64,000 nt of DNA from Blautia sp. An81 (lineage in GTDB: Bacteria; Bacillota; Clostridia; Lachnospirales; Lachnospiraceae): the NCBI RefSeq assembly GCF_002161285.1, contig NZ_NFHH01000012.1, forward strand, positions 53,704 to 117,703. Direction: 5' to 3'. Position 1 is the stretch's first letter. Each line of letters starts with the position of its first letter. The notes beneath the pieces are model-generated. The model had not been told where the DNA came from. It saw nothing but the letters and a program-made list of their open reading frames with translations, and did no database searches. Of this stretch, positions 35,040-42,198 are shown one piece after another. Both the position numbers and the translations under genes were made by a program.

Positions 35040-35210
35040 CTATTTAACCTCCTCATAGCCCCTGTATTTTAAACATTGTAATGCTTCTTTAGTACAGAAG
35101 TTAATCTGATGTGTAGGATATTTAAACTTTGCTAATACCCAGAATTGTTCTCTTGTAATGACACCATCCATATAATCCGAGACATAGTTATAAATTTGGT
35201 CATTTGCCAT
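35040..35210 (-). pseudogene. 3' fragment of a DUF3990 gene
   Basis: 56 codons starting MANDQIYNYVSDYMDG, then ITREQFWVLAKFKYPTHQIN and KEALQCLKYRGYEEV. This matches the C-terminal end of DUF3990 proteins, where an ANDxIY motif is followed by a P-T-H/N-Q-I segment and an ALxxLxF tail. About 100 N-terminal residues with the presumed nucleotide-binding core are missing. The frame runs a little way upstream into the neighbouring YkgJ gene's end, so the breakpoint is near 35215. Too short to be active as is. Confidence 0.65.
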
Positions 35211-35218
35211 TGCGCCAA

Positions 35219-35881
35219 TCAGAAAAAATACTTCTCCCCCACTTTCAGCTTTTCTTCGAACTGCCCATAAAAATCTTCGGTAAAGTCCCAGGGCGCCAGG
35301 AAGAAGTTCTTCAGGATATACATAGATACATTTTTTGCTTCCTCCGGATTCTGGAACTGTCCCAGGATTTTTTCCGCTTTCTTTAAAAAGTTATGCCAGG
35401 ACAAAACATAGGCCTCGTATTTTTTCAGTTCCGGAGTGTCCAGCCATTTGCTTACTTTTACTTTGGTCTTCGGCTGTTTCGGACATTCATGAACCTGGAA
35501 AAAATAATGAAATCCCTCCTCCTCATAGATCCGTCCCAGAGGGAACATCCGGCAGAATCCAGGTCGATGGGGATGAATGCTGCACCTTCCTTCCGGATCA
35601 AGAAAACTGCACCGTTCTGCCTCGCCGGCCATTTTCAGATTGGGAAGTATGATCCCGTCCACCACGTTTAACTCCAGGGCATAGGTCAGAAGCTCCTGAA
35701 AACTCTGGCCCAGTCCCGCTTCCAGGCGGAATACATCATAGGGATCCAGAACCACCGATTTTCCCATTTCTTTGCAGCAGTCACAGCATCCACGGCAATC
35801 GTCGCAGCCGGCTTTTACCATATCTCTGGATGTGTACAGCTTTCCGTCGGAAACTTCCGCCAGATTGATCTCTCTCAACAT
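35219..35881 (-). CDS. YkgJ-family cysteine cluster protein
   Basis: 220 residues. Near the N-terminus CDDCRGCCDCCKEMG, and later CSFLDPEGRCSIHPHRPGFCRMFPLG, form the CxxCxxCC...C...C pattern of the YkgJ (UPF0153) family, predicted zinc or iron-sulfur binding. Function unknown. It is the last intact gene of a run of four small minus-strand genes (36941 to 35219). The C-terminal half is helical (FHYFFQVHECPKQPK...). A tail ending KVGEKYFF abuts the DUF3990 breakpoint. Confidence 0.85.
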   Translation of the reverse strand: MLREINLAEVSDGKLYTSRDMVKAGCDDCRGCCDCCKEMGKSVVLDPYDVFRLEAGLGQSFQELLTYALELNVVDGIILPNLKMAGEAERCSFLDPEGRCSIHPHRPGFCRMFPLGRIYEEEGFHYFFQVHECPKQPKTKVKVSKWLDTPELKKYEAYVLSWHNFLKKAEKILGQFQNPEEAKNVSMYILKNFFLAPWDFTEDFYGQFEEKLKVGEKYFF

Positions 35882-35900
35882 ATATGTATTCTCCTCTGTC

Positions 35901-36119
35901 TTAATATTCTGTCCTGATCTCCTCCCTGGAGATTCCGTAAGTCTTCATAAATTCTTCCAGATCTTTGTCGCTGCGGATGCAGCAGATATCCTGGAATTTT
36001 CCTGTTTCCTGATCTTTAAATCCGGCAGTCTTTTCTCCCGTACAGATACTGGAACGTATTACCGGAATCTGTCTGTTCCGGTCAAAGGACAGCCGCTTTT
36101 CTTTTTTCTTAAAGAACAT
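35901..36119 (-). CDS. Small conserved protein of unknown function (72 aa)
   Basis: Begins MFFKKKEKRLSFDRNRQIPV and has three cysteines (RSSICTGEK, FQDICCIRS) and ends in DLEEFMKTYGISREEIRTEY. The cysteines and the GFKDQETGKFQD turn suggest a small metal-binding or zinc-ribbon-like fold; no named family. It is 19 bases upstream of the YkgJ gene and probably part of the same transcript. It looks coding because of composition and position. Confidence 0.6.
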   Translation of the reverse strand: MFFKKKEKRLSFDRNRQIPVIRSSICTGEKTAGFKDQETGKFQDICCIRSDKDLEEFMKTYGISREEIRTEY

Positions 36120-36169
36120 ATTCCTTTTCCTCTCTCGGATAGAATAAACCGGGCTTAACCCTCAAAAAT

Positions 36170-36649
36170 TCATACCCTGTATTTCCAATAATACAGTCCT
36201 TCTGTCTCCACCACTTTATCCAGCAGATCTTTCAGGGATTCGCTCTCATTGTATACTGCAATGCTGAGGACTCCTCCTGTAATGCTGATGATAGAATTTT
36301 CTTTTCCCAGAAGAATATCTACCTGCCCCTTTTTCTTCATAATGACTCTTTTTAAGATCTTCACCAGAAGATCACATCGTTTCTCTTTCAGCCAGCCGTT
36401 TCTTTTCGGTTTTAAAGGGGGATACTCCTCTACATATACTTCAAAGGGATAATAACAGATAACCTTTAAAATAATGGCAATGGCTTTATCGCAGAATTCC
36501 TGAAGCTGTTTATCCTGAAGGAAATAACTTTCCACCTCTTCAAAAATACTGTTGCCATGTTCTGCCACATGGTAGGGAAGAAAATCGATCACCCGATAGT
36601 CCTCCGAAAACAGAGAGTTCAGTTTTTCACTTCTTTTTACCCTGCTCAT
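36170..36649 (-). CDS. Conserved hypothetical protein (159 aa)
   Basis: Soluble, starts MSRVKRSEKLNSLFSEDYRV and includes DFLPYHVAEHG, EVESYFLQDKQLQEFC and a C-terminal beta-rich half (KGQVDILLGKENSIISITGG). No motif of known function is recognised. It overlaps the end of the 104-residue gene by 23 bases, so the two are translationally coupled, and is followed by the 72-residue and YkgJ genes. No signal peptide or membrane helix. Confidence 0.7.
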   Translation of the reverse strand: MSRVKRSEKLNSLFSEDYRVIDFLPYHVAEHGNSIFEEVESYFLQDKQLQEFCDKAIAIILKVICYYPFEVYVEEYPPLKPKRNGWLKEKRCDLLVKILKRVIMKKKGQVDILLGKENSIISITGGVLSIAVYNESESLKDLLDKVVETEGLYYWKYRV

Positions 36650-36941
36650 ACTCCTCTTCCTCCTCCATGCTTGCTAAGAACATCTCATAAAAATCGTCTT
36701 CCCCGTCCAGTTTCGGAGAATTCTCTCCTCCGCCATTGGTACTTCTCTTCATCTCCGCATAAAATTCTTCTCCTGCAGTGACCAGTTCCATCTCATAGAT
36801 CTCATAGCCTAATTCCCGGCATTTCCTGCAAAAAGCTCCCAGTGGATTCTCTGCCTTTCTGGTCTCCAGAAGCTCCTTTCTAAGTTTTTCATCGCTCATA
36901 GCCTGTCTCTGCAGTTTATCTAATAATTCAATCGTATTCAT
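36627..36941 (-). CDS. Conserved hypothetical protein (104 aa), weakly Nif11-like N-terminus
   Basis: N-terminal helical part LLDKLQRQAMSDEKLRKELL, NPLGAFCRKCRELGYEI and MELVTAGEE has the spacing of Nif11-type domains (D-x-x-L...A-x-E-x-G-Y). Then comes STNGGGENSPKLDGEDDFYE and an acidic tail EEEEEYEQGKKK. Nif11 domains often act as leaders of modified peptides, but no modifying enzyme or transporter lies nearby, so this is only a resemblance. First gene of the four-gene set, with a weak promoter at 37016-37044. Confidence 0.6.
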   Translation of the reverse strand: MNTIELLDKLQRQAMSDEKLRKELLETRKAENPLGAFCRKCRELGYEIYEMELVTAGEEFYAEMKRSTNGGGENSPKLDGEDDFYEMFLASMEEEEEYEQGKKK

Positions 36942-37015
36942 ATCCTCTGCTCCCTTCCTGCTATACAGACGTCATTTTCTGTCCGCAAAAATATTTGTTC
37001 TTCCACTTTGGTATC

Positions 37016-37044
37016 ATTATATAACACCCCCGGCAAAATTCCTA
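37016..37044 (-). promoter_or_regulatory. Possible promoter for the 36941-35219 gene set
   Basis: Minus strand TAGGAA (37039-37044), 17 bases, TATAAT (37016-37021). The -10 is perfect and the -35 weak (3 of 6). Confidence 0.4.
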
Positions 37045-37047
37045 GCA

Positions 37048-37098
37048 AAAATGCAGCGTCCAAAGAAGTCTTTTTGTTCTTCTTTGAACGCTGCATTT
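37048..37098 (-). terminator. Long hairpin after the FeoA-domain gene
   Basis: Arms of about 20 bases (37049-37068 and 37079-37098) differing at one position, with a T-rich ten-base loop. It lies 18 bases past the FeoA-domain gene's stop and upstream of the next promoter. There is no clear T-run after the stem on the minus strand, so it may be a processing or protective hairpin. Confidence 0.5.
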
Positions 37099-37115
37099 CA
37101 TAATGGGCTGAATCC

Positions 37116-37328
37116 TCATACCTTTATCCGGTCTGCGATCTCTTTACCGATTGCCAGTCTCTTATCCCGGGCGCCAATGATCACGCAGTCCTTATGATTC
37201 TGGATCACCTGAACCTGACTGCCCTCCTGAATCTGGTAACGCTTCATAAATTCCAGCACCTCAGGTATTCCGAACATCCATTTAATGGTGTAGCTTTCAC
37301 CACGCTTTGTCTGCGACAATGCCTGCAT
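37116..37328 (-). CDS. FeoA-domain protein
   Basis: 70 residues from the ATG at 37328, which has GGAGGT upstream (the frame opens at 37352). ALSQTKRGESYTIKWMFGIP and IQEGSQVQVIQNHKDCVIIG with a final RLAIGKEIADRI form the small SH3-like FeoA beta-barrel. FeoA accompanies FeoB in ferrous iron uptake, but no feoB is nearby, so this lone copy may be a stand-alone FeoA-like regulator. It has its own promoter. Confidence 0.8.
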   Translation of the reverse strand: MQALSQTKRGESYTIKWMFGIPEVLEFMKRYQIQEGSQVQVIQNHKDCVIIGARDKRLAIGKEIADRIKV

Positions 37329-37370
37329 AAGAATACCTCCCTCCGTTGTCAAGGCTGTTATCTTTCCTAT

Positions 37371-37400
37371 ATTCTAAAATGTCCCTTCCCAGTTAGTCAA
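37371..37400 (-). promoter_or_regulatory. Promoter for the FeoA-domain gene
   Basis: Minus strand TTGACT (37395-37400), 18 bases, TAGAAT (37371-37376). Leader about 35 bases. Confidence 0.65.
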
Positions 37401-37462
37401 CAGTAAATAACTTTTGAAAAGATACATTCTCCTTACGGATAGGATTGCCCAAATTTATGATT

Positions 37463-39487
37463 TTATAAACATTCGTAAACATACAATTCATGAAGTGCCC
37501 GGGTGGCACAGATATACTCTGCCTGGATCAGCAGAGGCGTCTTCTTCTTTCTGGCCAGCACAAATACCTGATCGAACTCCAGGCCTTTTGCCAGATAAAA
37601 GGTGGTAACGGTCAATCCTTTTTTAAAAGAAGAACTGTTTCTGTCCACATAAAAGGCCGGGATTTCTTTTTCCCTCAGATTCTTATAAACCTCCAGGGCT
37701 TCTTCCTCGCTCATTGTCAGCAGAGCGGCTGTCTCATAGCCTTTGGAACCCAGGGCCAGATTTTTGAAAATTTCCTCCACAGCCTCCTCTTTTCCATCCA
37801 GCTTTTTCTCCTCCACTTCTTTCCCGTGGCGCTGAAAGATCTCCATATCCCGAATACCTGCAGTCCTATTGGCATATTCAGCAATCTCCACTGTATTCCG
37901 GTAGCTTTTGTTCAGGATGATCTTCCGCATATCCTTTCCGAAGATCCCCGGCAGAAATTCCAGAACATCGTGGTTCCGTTCCTCCATGGTCTGGGCCCGG
38001 TCTCCCAATATGGTCATTCTGCAGTTAAACATCTGCCGTAGGATCAGATACTGGAGATAAGAATAATCCTGCATCTCATCTATGACCAGATGTTTGATAT
38101 TTCTATGATCCCGGACCCTGCAGAGTCTGTACTTCAGATACAAAAGAGGATATACATCCTCGTAGGCCAGCACCCGCTTTTCCTGGGGTACATCAGGAAG
38201 TATGGGATAGCCGTTTTCTTCCAGAAATTTATTATAGATCTTATATAAGTCCCTGGTCACATAAAGTTTCTGAAATTTTTTGGCAATAGTATCCAGATCT
38301 TCTTCTGAAAGAGTACAGTCATGAAGAGTTTCATATTCGTCTATAAAATATTCCATAACTGCATCCATCCTGGACAAAAGAGGAATATCCTGAAACTTAA
38401 AGTAAAACAGATGAATCAGTTCATTTTCCGTAAGTTTTAATCCTCTGAACTCCACTTCTTTAAAGGCCATCAGCTCGTCTTCCAGTAATGCAAGAAATCC
38501 CTCCGCCTGAGACACAAAAGTCTCTGACTGTTTTTCTTCCAGCCTTCTTTTCTCTTCCTTCGTCAGTCCCTGTAATTCCAGCTCTATCTGATCATACCGG
38601 TCATGACAGTCTCTGATCGCATCCCGCAGTTCACGGTAGGCAAAAAGATCAAAACTCATTTCCTGGATATTTTCTTCTCCCAGTTCCGGAAGGATATGGG
38701 AAATATAGTCTGAAAACACACTGTTTGGAGACAGGATCAAAATATCCGACGATTTCAGATTTTTCCGATCATGGTACAGCAGATATGCGATCCGATGAAG
38801 CGCAATAGAAGTTTTCCCGGATCCTGCTGCTCCCTGGATCACCATTATCCGGTCTTTCGTATTCCGGATAATGGCATTTTGCTCTTTCTGAATGGTCCGG
38901 ACAATGTTTTTCAGCTGCACATCTCCATTGCCGCCCAATTCTGCCTTCAGGATCTCGTCATCAATCTTCATATCACTTTGAAATTCGTAAATCATCCGGC
39001 CACCCCGGATCTTATACTGCCATTTAGAGGTAATCTCCCCTTCCATAAGACCGAGAGGGGCCTCATAGGAAGCAGGCCCCTTGTCAAAATCATAAAACAA
39101 ACCGCTTACCGGCGCCCGCCAGTCATAAATCAGGGGCATGTGTCCTGCTTTCTGAGAAAAATTTCCGATCCCTATATAAAACTTTTCTGACTCCTCCTCC
39201 CCCTCATAGCGAAAATCTACTCTTCCGAAAAAAGGAGAATCCAGCATTTTCTCCAGCCTGTGAAGATAAGCCTGCTGCTCCTGGTTTGCATTGACCTGAT
39301 GGAGAAGTGCCTGCTGGTTATCGAAATCCTCATAGCCGTACTGGTCCATCTCTGTATAGTTTTCCCAGTAATACTCATGCATCCCCTCAATATCTTTCTG
39401 TCCCTGGAGAATGGATTCTCTCACTTCTCCAATCCTCTCCTTCAGTTGTCCGGTTACTTTATCTAAATATCTTTTTCCTTCACTCAT
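37463..39487 (-). CDS. helD: HelD-family RNA polymerase recycling helicase-like ATPase
   Basis: About 674 residues from the ATG at 39487 (AAGGTG upstream). UvrD-like superfamily 1 core: Walker A GAAGSGKTSIALHRIAYLLY around residue 220, Walker B region LVIDEMQDYSYLQY, and C-terminal TVTTFYLAKGLEFDQVFV. The long helical N-terminal arm (KGQKDIEGMHEYYWEN) and the GQVIGGR-like GRMIYEF segment before the P-loop are typical of HelD, which removes and recycles stalled RNA polymerase rather than unwinding DNA. A good promoter lies upstream. Confidence 0.92.
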   Translation of the reverse strand: MSEGKRYLDKVTGQLKERIGEVRESILQGQKDIEGMHEYYWENYTEMDQYGYEDFDNQQALLHQVNANQEQQAYLHRLEKMLDSPFFGRVDFRYEGEEESEKFYIGIGNFSQKAGHMPLIYDWRAPVSGLFYDFDKGPASYEAPLGLMEGEITSKWQYKIRGGRMIYEFQSDMKIDDEILKAELGGNGDVQLKNIVRTIQKEQNAIIRNTKDRIMVIQGAAGSGKTSIALHRIAYLLYHDRKNLKSSDILILSPNSVFSDYISHILPELGEENIQEMSFDLFAYRELRDAIRDCHDRYDQIELELQGLTKEEKRRLEEKQSETFVSQAEGFLALLEDELMAFKEVEFRGLKLTENELIHLFYFKFQDIPLLSRMDAVMEYFIDEYETLHDCTLSEEDLDTIAKKFQKLYVTRDLYKIYNKFLEENGYPILPDVPQEKRVLAYEDVYPLLYLKYRLCRVRDHRNIKHLVIDEMQDYSYLQYLILRQMFNCRMTILGDRAQTMEERNHDVLEFLPGIFGKDMRKIILNKSYRNTVEIAEYANRTAGIRDMEIFQRHGKEVEEKKLDGKEEAVEEIFKNLALGSKGYETAALLTMSEEEALEVYKNLREKEIPAFYVDRNSSSFKKGLTVTTFYLAKGLEFDQVFVLARKKKTPLLIQAEYICATRALHELYVYECL

Positions 39488-39574
39488 GTATTCACCTTCT
39501 GTTGCCGTCAAATCTATTACAAATGAAACCATACCCTCGTGTACAAGGGCCCAAACGCCTCTGCGTATCTGTTT

Positions 39575-39603
39575 ATTATATCCTATTTTCGTAAGATTTC
39601 CAA
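39575..39603 (-). promoter_or_regulatory. Promoter for helD
   Basis: Minus strand TTGGAA (39598-39603), 17 bases, TATAAT (39575-39580), about 90 bases upstream of the helD start. Confidence 0.65.
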
Positions 39604-39636
39604 CCTCATGTTATTCCTTTGCCCTGTTATGGCAAA

Positions 39637-39670
39637 AAAAGTTCTCCCTGTCTGTCCTGGGAGAACTTTT
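39637..39670 (-). terminator. Intrinsic terminator after the aldo/keto reductase gene
   Basis: AAAAGTTCTCCC (39637-39648) pairs with GGGAGAACTTTT (39659-39670), ten-base loop, and T-run on both strands. It works for the minus-strand gene ending at 39729. Confidence 0.8.
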
Positions 39671-39728
39671 CTTATGCTCACAGCGAGGCATCCCCTCACT
39701 TATGTACCTGTAAACCCACTGTCTGTCT

Positions 39729-40745
39729 TTAATCTAAAAATGTTTTATAGTCCTCGTAGTTTTTCGCCAGCAGTTCCGGTGTATTCAGACTATAAGGGCA
39801 TTTCTTCATGCATTGACCGCAGTGCTTGCATTCCTCTATTTTTTTCATTTTTTCCTGCCATTCTGCAGACAGCCAGGATGCCTGAGGAGATCTTCTCAGC
39901 AGCAGTCCCATTCTGGCACAGTTGTTGATCTCAATTCCCGCAGGACAGGGCATACAATATCCACAGCCTCTGCAGAAGTCTCCTGAAAGTTCCTTTCTGT
40001 CTTTTTCCATTACTTCTTTCAGCTCCCCTGTTAGGCTTGGCGGACAGACCTGGTAAGATAAGAATTCATCCAGCTCGCTTTCTCTTTGTATTCCCCAGAT
40101 AGGAGCCACATGTTCAAACTGGGCCTGTGCCATAAAAGCGTATGCGCAGGCGGAATTCTGGATCAGTCCTCCTGACAAGGCCTTCATAGCGATGAATCCC
40201 ATATCTGCTTTTTTACAAGCGTCAACCAGTTCCAAATCAGTTTCTGCAGCCAGATAAGAAAATGGAAACTGAAGAGTTTCATAAAGTCCTGACTCTATCG
40301 CTTCTTTTGCCAGGGGAATCCGATGGTTGGTAATACCGATATGTCTGATCTTTCCCTGACGCTTTGCCTCCAGGGCTGCTTCGTAAAGTCCTGTACCATC
40401 TCCAGGTCTGGGACAGAAATCCGGATTGTGAAACTGATAGATGTCAATATAATCTGTCTGGAGCATCCGAAGACTTTCCTCCAAATCCTTCTTTAATCCC
40501 TCTCCGGTTTTAGCGGCAGTCTTGGTGCTGATGATCAGTTTATCCCTTATATAGGAAAATGCAGCTCCTATCTTTTCCTCGCTGTCTGTATAAGCTCTTG
40601 CCGTATCAAAATAATTGATTCCGTTATAGAATGCTTTCTGCAGGATATAAACTGCTTCTGCCTTGGTGATCCGCTGGATTGGCAGCGCTCCAAAGCCGTT
40701 TTTGTTTACTTCAATCCCTGTTTTTCCTAAAATGACTTTATCCAT
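39729..40745 (-). CDS. Aldo/keto reductase with C-terminal 2x[4Fe-4S] ferredoxin domain
   Basis: 338 residues. TIM-barrel AKR signatures INYFDTARAYTDSEEKIG, IHTKTA-like strand IISTKTAAKTGEG and IDIYQFHNPD. The C-terminus carries two cysteine sets, CRGCGYCMPCPAGIEINNC and CKHCGQCMKKCPYSL, that would bind [4Fe-4S] clusters. Such fusions occur in anaerobes and probably exchange electrons with ferredoxin; substrate unknown. The Dabb gene upstream (22 bases) is cotranscribed. Confidence 0.9.
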   Translation of the reverse strand: MDKVILGKTGIEVNKNGFGALPIQRITKAEAVYILQKAFYNGINYFDTARAYTDSEEKIGAAFSYIRDKLIISTKTAAKTGEGLKKDLEESLRMLQTDYIDIYQFHNPDFCPRPGDGTGLYEAALEAKRQGKIRHIGITNHRIPLAKEAIESGLYETLQFPFSYLAAETDLELVDACKKADMGFIAMKALSGGLIQNSACAYAFMAQAQFEHVAPIWGIQRESELDEFLSYQVCPPSLTGELKEVMEKDRKELSGDFCRGCGYCMPCPAGIEINNCARMGLLLRRSPQASWLSAEWQEKMKKIEECKHCGQCMKKCPYSLNTPELLAKNYEDYKTFLD

Positions 40746-40766
40746 GATGTCTCCCTTCCGGAAATC

Positions 40767-41069
40767 TTAGTCTTCATAATCCAGACATGCTCTCTCAGTA
40801 GTATAAGGCCGTACATAGGTATCTGCCACCTTTACATGTTCAGGATGAGAACCGTATACCTTAATGTCCTCTGCTTTTTCCAGAGTCGTTACCAATGCCA
40901 TATCATGGGTAGCAGAAGGAAGAGGCTCTGAAACAAAGTCTACAGTAAGAAGCCCTGGCACCTTGCCTACCAGGCTTTTCAGATTTTCTGCCATTGCTTT
41001 CTTTAATTCTGGTTTTTTGCTCTCCTCAACTTCTGGTTTAAATTTCCACATTACAATATGATGTACCAT
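40767..41069 (-). CDS. Dabb (stress-responsive A/B barrel) domain protein
   Basis: 100 residues starting MVHHIVMWKFKPEVEESKKP, with LKSLVGKVPGLLTVDFVSEP and HPEHVKVADTYVRPY at the end: the ferredoxin-like alpha-beta fold of the Dabb family, small dimers of diverse or unknown function. It precedes the aldo/keto reductase by 22 bases and has its own strong promoter. Confidence 0.9.
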   Translation of the reverse strand: MVHHIVMWKFKPEVEESKKPELKKAMAENLKSLVGKVPGLLTVDFVSEPLPSATHDMALVTTLEKAEDIKVYGSHPEHVKVADTYVRPYTTERACLDYED

Positions 41070-41103
41070 ATGTATTCTCTCCTATCTTTTTGACTTTTCT
41101 ATT

Positions 41104-41133
41104 ATTTTAATATAAAGGAAAGGGGCCTGTCAA
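41104..41133 (-). promoter_or_regulatory. Promoter for Dabb-aldo/keto reductase
   Basis: Minus strand perfect TTGACA (41128-41133), 18 bases, TAAAAT (41104-41109). The -35 lies inside the terminator hairpin of the sugar kinase gene. Confidence 0.75.
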
Positions 41134-41164
41134 TAAACCTGTTTCCTGGTTTATCCAGTCCCCT
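41121..41164 (-). terminator. Intrinsic terminator after the sugar kinase gene
   Basis: AGGGG (minus strand, 41164 end) pairs with CCCCT with inner AAACC/GGTTT pairing, followed by TTTCCTTT. It overlaps the next promoter, so the terminator stem also contains that promoter's -35 box. Confidence 0.6.
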
Positions 41165-41177
41165 GTTATAATCTTTC

Positions 41178-42197
41178 TTATCTTTGCAGGTTTGTATCCC
41201 CGGATTTCATGATCTTCAGGATATCTGCCTCATTCACCACATTAAAATCGTGCTGGATCATCAATTTCAATACACTGGCTGTAATAGAAAAATCTATGGT
41301 TTTCTGTGGAGAAAAGCCACGGGCCAGACTGTGGAGCAGACCTCCTGCAAAGGCATCTCCGGCTCCCACAGCTTCCAGGCTGTGAACCCTGTGAACCGGG
41401 CTTTCATAGAATTTCCCGTCTTTCAGATAAATTCCCATCCAGTCTCCGTCTTCCACAGTCCTCATATTCCGGAGAACGCTGGCCACTGCCCTGCAGTTGG
41501 GATACTGGCGAAGGATTTCCTCCATTCCCTGCTTATAAGTATGGATTTGGTCAATCCCGTGGGCCATGTCCCCATCAAAGGCATGAATACCCAAAGCAGA
41601 CTCAAAGTCTTCATCGTTAGCAATACACAGCGTCACATAATTCATCAATTCCTTCATAACCTTCTGAGCCTTCTGGGTACTCCACATTTTTCCCCGGTAA
41701 TTCAGATCGCAGACCACTTCAATAGAATGGGCCTTACAGTATTTTACAGCCTCCAGCACCGCCTTTTCAATATTCTCACTTACCGCAGGCGTAACTCCGG
41801 AAAAATAAAAAATATCCACATCCTTTAAAAGCTCTTCCCAGTGAAACTCTTCCGTACCAGCCTGGGCAAAGGAACTGTATGCCCGGTCATAGACTACATT
41901 GGTAGGTCGGATATTGGTGCCTTTCTCAAAATAATAGATTCCAAGACGCTCTCCGCCTTTCAGGATTTTTGAAGTATCCACTCCAAAGCGGCGGATCTCA
42001 TTATGGGCGGCCAGTCCTACTGGATTATCCGGCAATTTTGTCACAAAATCTACAGGATCTTCCATCATGGCAAGAGACACGGCTACGTTCGCCTCCGCTC
42101 CTCCATAGCTGGCCTCAAAATCCTGAGCCTGAAGAATCCTTAAGTTCTCCGGGGTCTTCAGCCGCAGCATAATTTCTCCAAAAGTCAGTATCTTCAT
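41178..42197 (-). CDS. PfkB-family sugar kinase, probably 2-keto-3-deoxygluconate kinase
   Basis: 339 residues. The ribokinase/PfkB start MKILTFGEIMLRLKTPENLR, the YGGAEANVAVSLAMM substrate loop and the C-terminal ATP/anion-hole motif GAGDAFAGGLLHSL (catalytic Asp) are intact. The FGEIMLRL start and length are typical of KdgK, which phosphorylates KDG from pectin or glucuronate breakdown. No aldolase (eda) is adjacent. It starts one base after the activase gene stop, so it is coupled to it. Confidence 0.85.
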   Translation of the reverse strand: MKILTFGEIMLRLKTPENLRILQAQDFEASYGGAEANVAVSLAMMEDPVDFVTKLPDNPVGLAAHNEIRRFGVDTSKILKGGERLGIYYFEKGTNIRPTNVVYDRAYSSFAQAGTEEFHWEELLKDVDIFYFSGVTPAVSENIEKAVLEAVKYCKAHSIEVVCDLNYRGKMWSTQKAQKVMKELMNYVTLCIANDEDFESALGIHAFDGDMAHGIDQIHTYKQGMEEILRQYPNCRAVASVLRNMRTVEDGDWMGIYLKDGKFYESPVHRVHSLEAVGAGDAFAGGLLHSLARGFSPQKTIDFSITASVLKLMIQHDFNVVNEADILKIMKSGDTNLQR

Positions 42198-42198
42198 A

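Noticed and set aside
36627..36941. Nif11-type RiPP precursor as a firm call
   Set aside because: Only helical spacing matches; there is no modifying enzyme, transporter or cysteine-rich core downstream. Reported as an unknown protein.
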